This document shows positions 1 to 5,856 of a stretch of 5,856 bases of DNA, piece after piece. The first letter of the stretch is position 1; each line of letters opens with the position of its first letter. Both the position numbers and the translations under genes were made by a program. The DNA is from a candidate division NPL-UPA2 bacterium (GTDB lineage: Bacteria; Bacillota; UBA994), in contig QLUB01000105.1 of assembly GCA_018725205.1 (NCBI GenBank), positions 1 to 5,856 of the forward strand. The letters are read 5' to 3'. Under the pieces are notes generated by a model, which was given only the letters and a program-made list of their open reading frames with translations, did not search any database and was not told the DNA's origin.

Positions 1-1776
1 CATGAAGAGTTGCTGGGCGATGGCTTCTAATTCCGGCGGAACAAGCAGGATCGTGGGCACGCCACCGATCCGCATCCCGATCGTCTCAGGAAGTACCGCC
101 GTCGAACGAAGCCTGTCAAACGCAGTAATTCCCTGAGCCAGTCCCACACCATCGGTTCCAAGATTGGTCGTCGCCCCCCTGATGAAGTTGCCCCTCGCAG
201 ACGTAAAGAACGTCGCGTTGTCAAGGAACGCCCGCCAGAAAACACTGTTGAACCTACGAGCGGCTCCCCTTCCCAGACGTGCACGAATATCGTCGAACGC
301 TCCAAGGTCGTCGTTCACGATGTCCGCTCGCGAGAGGGCGAACATTTTGGCGTAGGTCCGTGCCTGTCGAGTGTACGACTCCTCACTCAATGTCCCGTGC
401 TTGATCGTGCCCTCCGGCGGTAGCTCCTCGTACTCCATGTTGTCGAGCATCCGGTACGAAGTGACTGTCTTGAAGTCCCGCACGGTCTTAATGGCTGCGA
501 TCTCACGCCAGACCTGATCTTCTTCCATGAAACCGGCCAGCAGTTCCTTATTGGCAACGTTGGAAAGTAGGCCAGGCAGACTCAAAATTCCGGCTGCCTG
601 CATTGCACGTTGAAGCACCCCCCGGCAGTTACCACTGTGTATCCGTTCACCAGGGCGGCAGTCGTAGCCGTTGGCCGACGCGGAAATGAGTAACACCTCC
701 TGCAGCCCGATCCGTCCGTGGAACCGTTTGTGTGCCTCTTGAAGAGTCTTATCGTCGTATTGCTTTTCGATCCCCGGCAGATGCAAAGCCTGAAGCATGG
801 CTGCTTCGATCACCGGCATGGAAACGTCAGCCGCGGGTGAATGCACCCACGGTCCCTTCGGTCTGGCTGCACGCATCAGTTCAACGTCGAGCAGTTTTGC
901 TGCGGGGATGTATTCGGCTTCCAGTCGAGTAGCTGTCCACCGCTCGTCGAGCGCTTTCGCCTTTGTCTCGATAGCTACCTTTTGCGCGCTCGCCACGAGC
1001 TTTGTGTAATCGGGAGAGGGCACTTTGTCGGCGTACTCCAATGCCGTCGTCTCGATCGCCGCACGATGCCTGGCACAGGCCAGTTCGAGGGATGGTAGAT
1101 CGAACTCAGGCAGCCTGATTGGGGCCGCCGACGCCTTGACTTCCGCGTCGTATCGGCGCGAAAGGTATTGCTGAACGTCCTCGCGAAGTCCTTCTTTCGC
1201 GATACCGTTCGCCGTAAGCCATTCAAAAAACTCCATGTCTGGATCTCCTTCTGGTTGTAATTGGGAGGCAGCGATAGCAGCCGTCGAATGCGGATCGGCC
1301 CCGATCGCCACAAAACTAATCTCCTGAAGCCGGCTCTTGCGCGCGATGCAAACCGGTCCTTTCAACTGCTGACCATTGACAACAACGGTAACACCCTCGC
1401 CAATGCACTCAGATTTCTCTGGTTGCACCCCGACCGACGCTCGCCACGGGAACCCGTTCGCCGCGCTCATGACGACTTCCTGAGCCGCTACGCCCGCGCC
1501 CGAAATTGCACCCTCGATATGAAGCTTCTTCATATCGTTGTCGATCGTCTCTGCGTGCCCCACAATCTGATTGCGATTGTGCTCCAGCAGGACCGGAAGT
1601 GGTGCCTTCGCCTTCAACCCGCCCAGGTCGATCGCAATAGGGGTGTCGTAGTATTCGACTCGCAGAAGACCGCCAGAGTAGGCAAGCATTTTGAACTTCT
1701 TAAGCTTGCTGTCTGCTTCGCCCGCTGCGGTCCAATCAACCGGCGATTCAAAGGCGATGATGGGCGTGTGTTTCAT
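1..1776 (-). CDS. Prohead protease / scaffold / major capsid protein fusion, C-terminus cut by window edge
   Basis: This frame runs 592 codons without a stop from ATG at 1776 to the left edge, so the C-terminus is missing. Residues 1-180 look like an S78/HK97-type prohead protease: candidate catalytic His66 lies in LLEHNRNQIVGH, candidate nucleophile Ser114 in WRASVGV, and a late LQEISFVAIG segment (Glu152) matches the usual position of the third conserved stretch. Residues 181 to about 395 are charged and largely helical, as expected for a scaffold. From about 400 the sequence resembles Mu gpT-like/HK97-fold capsid proteins (LLSNVANKELLAGF, RTYAKMFALSRADIVNDDL, ARRFNSVFW). The expected roles are to build the procapsid shell and to process it during maturation. 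The start has AAGGAG at 1787-1792, ten bases upstream, and overlaps the portal end by 29 bases. Domain calls come from motif recognition, not a search. The fusion is confident; the exact catalytic residues are less so. Confidence 0.88.
   Translation of the reverse strand, partial: MKHTPIIAFESPVDWTAAGEADSKLKKFKMLAYSGGLLRVEYYDTPIAIDLGGLKAKAPLPVLLEHNRNQIVGHAETIDNDMKKLHIEGAISGAGVAAQEVVMSAANGFPWRASVGVQPEKSECIGEGVTVVVNGQQLKGPVCIARKSRLQEISFVAIGADPHSTAAIAASQLQPEGDPDMEFFEWLTANGIAKEGLREDVQQYLSRRYDAEVKASAAPIRLPEFDLPSLELACARHRAAIETTALEYADKVPSPDYTKLVASAQKVAIETKAKALDERWTATRLEAEYIPAAKLLDVELMRAARPKGPWVHSPAADVSMPVIEAAMLQALHLPGIEKQYDDKTLQEAHKRFHGRIGLQEVLLISASANGYDCRPGERIHSGNCRGVLQRAMQAAGILSLPGLLSNVANKELLAGFMEEDQVWREIAAIKTVRDFKTVTSYRMLDNMEYEELPPEGTIKHGTLSEESYTRQARTYAKMFALSRADIVNDDLGAFDDIRARLGRGAARRFNSVFWRAFLDNATFFTSARGNFIRGATTNLGTDGVGLAQGITAFDRLRSTAVLPETIGMRIGGVPTILLVPPELEAIAQQLFM
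1234..1250 (-). promoter_or_regulatory. Internal ribosome binding site and in-frame ATG for a capsid product without protease
   Basis: Inside the fusion gene the minus strand reads AAGGAG (1250-1245), an eight-base spacer, then ATG (1236-1234). This ATG is codon 181 of the same frame and starts MEFFEWL. It falls directly after the last protease-like segment (residues 152-165) and a short acidic linker (PEGDPD). The match to the anti-Shine-Dalgarno sequence equals that of the annotated start, and the spacing is better (8 against 10 bases). Internal in-frame starts producing scaffold from a protease gene are known in lambda (C/Nu3). That this start is used here is inference. Confidence 0.6.
1515..1537. 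repeat. Perfect 10-bp inverted repeat with 3-base spacer
   Basis: The arms CGATATGAAG (1515-1524) and CTTCATATCG (1528-1537) are exact reverse complements separated by CTT. The repeat lies within the protease domain, encoding residues about 80-87 (NDMKKLHI), roughly 280 bases upstream of the internal start. It could form a tight mRNA hairpin or be a binding site for a dimeric protein. It could also be a chance product of coding sequence. No second copy was noticed in the window. Confidence 0.5.
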
Positions 1777-3247
1777 GTTTCCCGTTCTCCTTTTCTCGGA
1801 AACGCGGCATCCCACGAAACGAGGCTTCGACTTCGTCCTCTGCATCAGTGGGAGGTTCCTTTACCTGACCGGCAGGTTTCAAATTCACCTCATAAAGCCG
1901 CGCGCGAAGTTCATCGATCGTGACGCCATAATCCGCCGCCATGGCCTGCAACTCCTCCTCCAAATCGAAGCCGTCCTCGGCGTAGATCCGTCGCAGGCTA
2001 ACGACACCACTCGACAAATCCTGCTTGCGCGCGCTGGCCGTTTTCGTCTCGTCAATCACCGGCTTACGAGGCCAGTCCCAGCTATGTAACGGAGAAGGAG
2101 TTTTCGGCACTGCCCAACCTTGGATCTGAACAGCCTCGCGGAACCAGACTTCGAAGAGCGGCTCCAAAATCCCGTCCTCGATCTCAGCCTGCTCCACGTC
2201 GACGGAAACGAAGTAGGTCATGTGGTCAAGCTTGCCACCACTGAACGAGTAGCCCGACGAGTCAGCTGCCGCAATGTTGTATGGCATGTTAAGTGGGCGA
2301 GCCTGCTCGCAAGCAATCGACCGAATGAATTGGTCGTAGGTCGCACTCGGCTGCTCAGCCTTCGGTTGAAACGCATCGAAACCGTAGGGTAAAGCAACCA
2401 TCATCGACTTCTCGATCGGCATCGTGCTGAAAGGTCGGACCAGGTCAGGACCCTCGCTGGGGGTTTGCTGAGTCCGTAGGCACAGCGAAAAGTTGGCAAT
2501 GTTCTCAGCCGCGCTGATCGTGGCCTCGCGATAGCGACGTGCCTGAGCGAAAAGATTCAGCGAGGGATGAAGTTCTGAAACACCACGATGCTGCCCCGGG
2601 CGGTCCTCCCGAAACAGGTGCAGGACAAACTCGGCAGGTATCCGCTCAGGCGTCGAATCTAGCCCCCCCCACGAGCTACCCGGGTGGTAGCGGAGCACAT
2701 GATAGAAAAGAGGATTGCCGAACTCGTCAAACTCCACACCGTCGATCTTGTTCGGCTCCAACGGCCCGAGGTGCGGCGTCGTCACCTGCTCGCATTCGAC
2801 ACTTTGCAACCCGAGTTTGACCGGGTGTTTTAGGCGAGGGTTCTGAACAATGATAAGGAACGCCTCTCCATCACTTACCTTTGCCTTTATCGCCGTGCGG
2901 AGTTTGCGGGCCAGTTTCACCTCGGACGTCCATCGCGTCCAAACCCACTCGATCATGGAGTTGAAGGGAGAACTGCCAGTCTGCATCCGTAACTTCGGAC
3001 CCCGACCGATCACATAATTGGCTTGTGTGAGCTGAATGCCCCGCCCCTGCCCGTTGTTGCTGATCTCATATCGAGACCTGCGACTGATCCGCTGCCGGAC
3101 GCCAAGGCTGTTCGCCGTGTCCGCATCCAATGCGTCGGAGGCCAGCCAATGCTGGACGTTCTGGCCGCCGATCTTCGCGGCATCATACGTGCCGCGAATA
3201 GACGGCCTGCGCCGGAACAATCTACGAACTTTGCTGAAAACACTCAT
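1748..3247 (-). CDS. Phage portal protein, lambda gpB family
   Basis: This 499-residue protein matches the usual length and layout of lambda-type portals, which form a twelve-subunit ring at one capsid vertex, dock the terminase and pass DNA. The N-terminus is basic (FSKVRRLFRRR). Typical segments follow: ANYVIGRGPKL (76-86), SDGEAFLII (125-133), FREDRPGQHRGVSELHPSL (212-230, the family's RPGQ-RG signature), YNIAAADSSGYSFSGGKLD (323-341, matching the conserved 'YSS' region), and a C-terminal tail KTASARKQDLSSGVVSLRRI (402-421) followed by acidic, probably flexible sequence. The ATG overlaps the stop of the preceding small gene as ATGA and has no strong Shine-Dalgarno sequence, so translation is probably coupled. 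The 3' end overlaps the capsid fusion by 29 bases and carries its ribosome binding site. A run of eight G occurs at 2670-2663 without breaking the frame. Confidence 0.93.
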   Translation of the reverse strand: MSVFSKVRRLFRRRPSIRGTYDAAKIGGQNVQHWLASDALDADTANSLGVRQRISRRSRYEISNNGQGRGIQLTQANYVIGRGPKLRMQTGSSPFNSMIEWVWTRWTSEVKLARKLRTAIKAKVSDGEAFLIIVQNPRLKHPVKLGLQSVECEQVTTPHLGPLEPNKIDGVEFDEFGNPLFYHVLRYHPGSSWGGLDSTPERIPAEFVLHLFREDRPGQHRGVSELHPSLNLFAQARRYREATISAAENIANFSLCLRTQQTPSEGPDLVRPFSTMPIEKSMMVALPYGFDAFQPKAEQPSATYDQFIRSIACEQARPLNMPYNIAAADSSGYSFSGGKLDHMTYFVSVDVEQAEIEDGILEPLFEVWFREAVQIQGWAVPKTPSPLHSWDWPRKPVIDETKTASARKQDLSSGVVSLRRIYAEDGFDLEEELQAMAADYGVTIDELRARLYEVNLKPAGQVKEPPTDAEDEVEASFRGMPRFREKENGKHETHAHHRL

Positions 3248-3441
3248 CCGGCGCCCGGGGGTTCAAGTTTTACAAAACGCAGTCCAAAATGATTTTTCGT
3301 CACTGCCCTCTGCCCGTCCAAATACCGATCGGCCTTGATCTGGTCGGCAACACGTTGTGCTGTTACCGAACTACCGTCCACCGACACAGACGCTGGTTCC
3401 GTCGCCGTTTTCTGGATCACGTTCTCGAGCACAACTGACAT
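3244..3441 (-). CDS. Small head protein in the position of lambda gpW (head-tail joining candidate)
   Basis: This 65-residue protein starts MSVVLENVIQ and ends FVKLEPPGAG. The ATG at 3441 is chosen because GAGGAG lies seven bases upstream; a longer frame beginning with TTG at 3480 would start inside the terminator U-tract and is unlikely. Residues 20-45 (VSVDGSSVTAQRVADQIKADRYLDGQ) suggest a short strand, a DG turn, then a helix, followed by a basic-aromatic segment (TKNHFGLRF). Its size and place, between terminase and portal, match lambda gpW (about 68 residues), which caps the portal. Sequence similarity by eye is too weak to assign that family. It could equally be another small head-completion or unknown phage protein. 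Its stop overlaps the portal start as ATGA, so the two are probably translated together. It is the first gene after the terminator. Confidence 0.72.
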   Translation of the reverse strand: MSVVLENVIQKTATEPASVSVDGSSVTAQRVADQIKADRYLDGQRAVTKNHFGLRFVKLEPPGAG

Positions 3442-3448
3442 GGGAAAG

Positions 3449-3454
3449 CTCCTC
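3449..3454 (-). promoter_or_regulatory. Shine-Dalgarno sequence that fixes the start of the small gpW-position gene
   Basis: The minus strand reads GAGGAG followed by a seven-base spacer (CTTTCCC) and ATG at 3441. This is one of the two best ribosome binding sites in the window. It favours the 65-residue product over the 78-residue TTG-started frame. It also serves the portal indirectly, because the portal has no good site of its own. Confidence 0.8.
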
Positions 3455-3478
3455 AAAAACGACCGACTCGGGGCGAGC

Positions 3479-3516
3479 AAAAAAAAAGCCGCGCGGGTGC
3501 ACGGCCCCGCGCGGCC
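3479..3516 (-). terminator. Rho-independent terminator within the head gene cluster
   Basis: On the minus strand a perfect 10-bp GC stem forms between 3515-3506 (GCCGCGCGGG) and 3497-3488 (CCCGCGCGGC), with an eight-base loop. It is followed at once by nine T residues (3487-3479). This is a textbook intrinsic terminator for leftward transcription. On the plus strand only three T follow the stem, so it is effectively one-way. It lies 119 bases past the zinc-ribbon stop and only 37 bases before the next gene's ATG. Confidence 0.88.
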
Positions 3517-3533
3517 TTTGGATTGCGATATTT

Positions 3534-3557
3534 CGCCAGGGTAGCTATCCGCTGGCG
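3534..3557. repeat. Small inverted repeat just upstream of the terminator
   Basis: CGCCAG (3534-3539) and CTGGCG (3552-3557) are exact reverse complements around a 12-base loop. On the minus-strand transcript this hairpin would form 18 bases before the terminator stem. It might be a leader structure that affects termination or RNA stability. A six-base stem can easily arise by chance. Confidence 0.3.
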
Positions 3558-3582
3558 TCGCCCCGGTCTGATCGTTTATTCA

Positions 3583-3611
3583 AATCTAAGGAGAAAGAAA
3601 AAAAGAAGCAA
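3583..3611 (-). promoter_or_regulatory. Weak candidate sigma-70-type promoter in the AT-rich intergenic stretch
   Basis: The minus strand reads TTGCTT (3611-3606), a 17-base pyrimidine-rich spacer, then TAGATT (3588-3583). The spacing is ideal, but the boxes match consensus at only 3 of 6 and 4 of 6 positions. It sits in the only AT-rich, non-coding part of the window. Transcripts from here would begin near 3576, pass the small hairpin and then meet the terminator before the small gene. The match is weak and may be fortuitous. Confidence 0.22.
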
Positions 3612-3633
3612 ACAGAATTGTCAGATGTGGCAA

Positions 3634-3849
3634 CTACTTATCGTACACCTCCCGCGAATCAATCACATACCCACACGCCGAACATTTTCGCAGTCGGCGT
3701 ATGGTACCGTCCGCAAGGGTCCAGGTGTTTGTGACATAGAACAGTCGTCGATGACAGGCTGGGCATCGGCGGACCTTGCCTTCCTCAATCTGCTTCCCGG
3801 CAAGCTCGCCCATCGTCGGACGGTCATCTGGTGGTGGAAATCCGGTCAT
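3634..3849 (-). CDS. Small zinc-ribbon protein (NrdR/Ogr-like C4 zinc finger)
   Basis: This 71-residue protein has two cysteine pairs, C29-P-A-C32 and C56-S-A-C59, which should bind one zinc ion. The spacing and surrounding residues (RRCPACHRR, then DGTIRRLRKCSACGYV) resemble the zinc ribbons of NrdR and, more loosely, the phage Ogr/Delta late-gene activators, which bind DNA or RNA polymerase. Residues 1-28 are a polar, probably flexible lead-in. The ATG at 3849 overlaps the terminase stop as ATGA, with AGGA seven bases upstream, so it is probably coupled to terminase translation. A role in regulation, in packaging (as a DNA-binding helper of terminase) or in structure is possible, and the sequence does not decide. 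It is the last gene before the terminator. It was judged real from the clean motif, the coupling and its place in the gene order. Confidence 0.82.
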   Translation of the reverse strand: MTGFPPPDDRPTMGELAGKQIEEGKVRRCPACHRRLFYVTNTWTLADGTIRRLRKCSACGYVIDSREVYDK

Positions 3850-5856
3850 CGACGCATCCTAGCCAGTTCCGCCATCATCGGCCTCTCCAAAGGGGGCACC
3901 CGTTTCCTGGCTGGCTCCAGTCCTGCCGGAACCGCGCCGAGCATTGACGCCGCCACTGCACTCCCCACGAGACAGTCCCACCAGTGATTGTCCGGTCGCC
4001 CCGGCTTCCACTCCCACACTGTCCGCTCGCGTTTCGACTCCTTATGCAAAAGTGTTTTCGGCTCCTCTGATACACAATGGTCCGCAAAAAGTGAGTGTTC
4101 TTTCGGTAATCGCCCGAACAGTTCCCAACCGCCGAGCGCCCCCAACGACATCCCCAGCCGCGTCGCAGTGAAAGTCTTCCACCAATTTACATCGATCGTT
4201 ACCATACGGTGTCCGTCCGTCTGTGTGGACAGACGCCAGTTCAGGCCAATCGTCGCCCCAGTTTCCGGCCTGTAGTCAGAGAACATTTTGCGAGTCGGCC
4301 CCAGACCGAGACCAATCGATGGTAACACAATCGAGCCACCCTGCGGATGCCGCCGGCAAAACTGCTTGACCAACTCCGTTTTCTGCCCCCACTTGGCATC
4401 GACCAGCAAACGGCCAATCCGCAGAAGTGCACCGTCCTCGCGTCGATACTGACTCCTGAGAAGCGAATCGCAAAGCGAAGTCAGACCGGCCAGTATCCAG
4501 GCATCTTCGGTCGCTCCTGGATGCGCGACTGCCATGGACACGGGCGCGGAACTCTGCGAAAAGTAGCTCGTCGGCTGACGGGGATATGTACCGTAGTCGA
4601 TCAAGGAGCCACCGAAGTCGTTGGACCAGGCACCGACCACGTAGTAGAGCAACCGCTCGTGCACATCGACGTAAGACGTGACGTGCTGACACGCCTTCGG
4701 CACGACGCCACGTTCCAGCCCCGTCAACTTCACCACTATTTGTTCAGTGGTCAACTGTAGTAGCCCGTGCTCGCCCGGCTGGAATGGCTCCTGCTGATAT
4801 TCGCTGGCAAACGTCTCCTCCCCGTCGTCAATCAAAATGTTGTAGGCGTGCTGGACGGCCGATAACTCACCGGAAGTGAAACAATGCTCCCACGATACCT
4901 CGCAGCCCGCGTCCATCTCGTCGCGGCGTTCACAATAAAACTGCGTGGCTTCAGCATGTGCCCGAGCCTGGTCGCCAGAAAACGATCGATCAAAGTTGCG
5001 ACGGATGTTCGCATAATCCTTCAACCACAACGACTCATGGACATCAGACCATTTCTTGATCATCGGGATCCGCTGCCCCTGCCAAGCAGGGTCATCCAGC
5101 AATTCCTCCACCATGTCATGGTGTGCGATTACCGTCGCGTTGATCACGACAGCAAGACTCCTATGGTGTCCCGTCGTCTGCAGAATACTCTTGCGCAGAA
5201 TCGAGAGATTCTTCTTGACTTGGTTCCTCGACGCTGCACTCGTATCGTCCTGGGGGTCGTCGATGATCACCAGGTCGGGCCGCGCTTGGGTCCCATCCCG
5301 ACGCTTGTACTTGACTCCACGCGACCTTCCATACGGCTTGGCAATAATGATGGATCCGGACGCGAGCGAGCCTGGTACTGTGGGTAAGACAACCGTATCG
5401 GCCCGCCAGACGATGTGGGTCAGTCGCCCGTTACTGGTCTGGTGCGGCGCACGTTGCGGCTTGTTTTCCAGCGCTCGAATGTACTTGCAGACCTCGGGAA
5501 AGTCTTCTGCGAGCAACTCGTTCTCGGATAGCTCCGCTTTTATGCTATCGATGTTGCCCAATGACGAAACCAGATTCATACCGAGAATCACGATGAACCG
5601 CCGGTGACCATAGAGCGCAGCCCAGATTGCGGAGTTCTCGCTGATAGTCGTCTTCGCCGCACCCCGGAAAACAGCATTCACCCGTCGCCCTCCATGACGG
5701 ATGCATCGTTCCATCTCGCGGATCATGGGTCCGTGGTCCGGGCTGAACGGTTGGAGCCCAGTCGAGTGCGGGAAGTAGACTGTCAGGAACTCAAGCAGAC
5801 TCTTACCTGCCGCCGCTCGACGCTCGGGATTGACCGGCTCGCCAGGCGGCCCTACC
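3846..5856 (-). CDS. Phage terminase large subunit, N-terminus cut by window edge
   Basis: The frame stays open through the right edge, giving 669 visible residues; the true start is outside. The ATG at 5726 is not the start, because the 43 codons upstream (ERRAAAGKSLLEFLTVYFPH, then PFSPDH) match the conserved lead-in of this family. Numbering from that ATG, a deviant Walker A (RGAAKTT, 21-27, Lys25) and Walker B (DLVIIDDPQDD, 151-161) form the ATPase that drives DNA into the capsid. A typical linker has SWEHCF and FASEYQQEPF (278-315). The RNase H-like nuclease, which cuts concatemers, shows Asp354 (YVDV), Asp443 (LLVDAKWG) and Asp584 (HWWDCLVG), consistent with its three acidic metal ligands. 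The stop overlaps the zinc-ribbon start. No small terminase subunit is visible; it may lie to the right. Confidence 0.95.
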   Translation of the reverse strand, partial: VGPPGEPVNPERRAAAGKSLLEFLTVYFPHSTGLQPFSPDHGPMIREMERCIRHGGRRVNAVFRGAAKTTISENSAIWAALYGHRRFIVILGMNLVSSLGNIDSIKAELSENELLAEDFPEVCKYIRALENKPQRAPHQTSNGRLTHIVWRADTVVLPTVPGSLASGSIIIAKPYGRSRGVKYKRRDGTQARPDLVIIDDPQDDTSAASRNQVKKNLSILRKSILQTTGHHRSLAVVINATVIAHHDMVEELLDDPAWQGQRIPMIKKWSDVHESLWLKDYANIRRNFDRSFSGDQARAHAEATQFYCERRDEMDAGCEVSWEHCFTSGELSAVQHAYNILIDDGEETFASEYQQEPFQPGEHGLLQLTTEQIVVKLTGLERGVVPKACQHVTSYVDVHERLLYYVVGAWSNDFGGSLIDYGTYPRQPTSYFSQSSAPVSMAVAHPGATEDAWILAGLTSLCDSLLRSQYRREDGALLRIGRLLVDAKWGQKTELVKQFCRRHPQGGSIVLPSIGLGLGPTRKMFSDYRPETGATIGLNWRLSTQTDGHRMVTIDVNWWKTFTATRLGMSLGALGGWELFGRLPKEHSLFADHCVSEEPKTLLHKESKRERTVWEWKPGRPDNHWWDCLVGSAVAASMLGAVPAGLEPARKRVPPLERPMMAELARMRR

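Noticed and set aside
975..1313. 112-residue minus-strand frame across the protease-capsid junction
   Set aside because: It is a shifted reading of the fusion gene. The fusion frame carries the recognisable family segments on both sides, so no frameshift is needed.
1261..1923. 220-residue open frame on the plus strand, opposite the portal end and protease
   Set aside because: It is antisense to two well-supported genes, is rich in Arg and His as expected for a reverse-frame reading, shows no recognisable motif, and has no Shine-Dalgarno sequence at its start.
2675..2691. Six-base inverted repeat GCTACC/GGTAGC in the portal gene
   Set aside because: It is short, lies inside conserved coding sequence and has no U-tract, so it is expected by chance.
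3442..3480. TTG-started N-terminal extension of 13 residues on the small gpW-position protein
   Set aside because: The TTG would sit in the terminator U-tract without a ribosome binding site, while the downstream ATG has an ideal one.
3523..3987. 154-residue plus-strand frame across the intergenic gap, near an AAGGAG at 3588-3593
   Set aside because: The AAGGAG is far downstream of its non-ATG start and about 30 bases from the next ATG, and the frame runs antisense to the zinc-ribbon and terminase genes.
4276..4692. 138-residue minus-strand frame inside the terminase
   Set aside because: It is a shifted reading of the terminase nuclease domain, Arg- and Ser-rich, with no ribosome binding site or motif.
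4884..5607. Overlapping plus-strand frames of 167 and 183 residues opposite the terminase
   Set aside because: Both lie within the conserved terminase coding region, overlap each other in different frames and show no domain signal.
1..5856. Search by eye for CRISPR arrays, tRNA genes, insertion sequences, attachment or cos sites, and defence genes
   Set aside because: No regular repeats, cloverleaf-like segments, transposase frames or convincing end sites were seen; nearly the whole window is head-gene coding sequence.

Overview
The window is a block of tailed-phage (Caudoviricetes) head-assembly genes, from a prophage or a free phage. All of the coding sequence I can support lies on the minus strand, so the genes read from right to left. 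In transcription order they are: terminase large subunit (its start lies beyond the right edge); a 71-residue zinc-ribbon protein; a 65-residue protein in the position of lambda gpW; a lambda-gpB-type portal protein; and one long reading frame, running off the left edge, that joins a prohead protease, a helical scaffold-like region and an HK97-fold/Mu gpT-like major capsid protein. No integrase, repressor, tail, lysis, tRNA or host gene is visible, so the window cannot show whether the phage is integrated. The sequence is moderately GC-rich. The terminase and capsid fusion remind me of prophage genes from planctomycetes and other environmental Gram-negative bacteria, but this host guess is from memory and weak.

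Right to left: positions 5856-3846 encode the terminase motor and nuclease. Its stop overlaps the zinc-ribbon start as ATGA (3849-3634). Next comes a 192-base gap (3633-3442), the only real intergenic space. It holds an AT-rich stretch with a weak promoter-like pair, a small hairpin, and a strong minus-strand intrinsic terminator at about 3515-3479. The small gene (3441-3244) follows and overlaps the portal start as ATGA (3247-1748). The portal overlaps the capsid fusion by 29 bases (1776 to the left edge).

Together these genes provide DNA packaging (terminase), the portal vertex (portal, possibly with the small protein) and the shell with its maturation protease. Two arrangements stand out. 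First, the fusion has a near-ideal Shine-Dalgarno sequence and ATG in frame at 1236, exactly where the protease domain ends. This predicts a second product, scaffold plus capsid without protease. Second, the terminator separates the packaging genes from the shell genes, with no room for a normal promoter between it and the next gene. The shell genes must therefore be reached by read-through, antitermination or an unusual start site.
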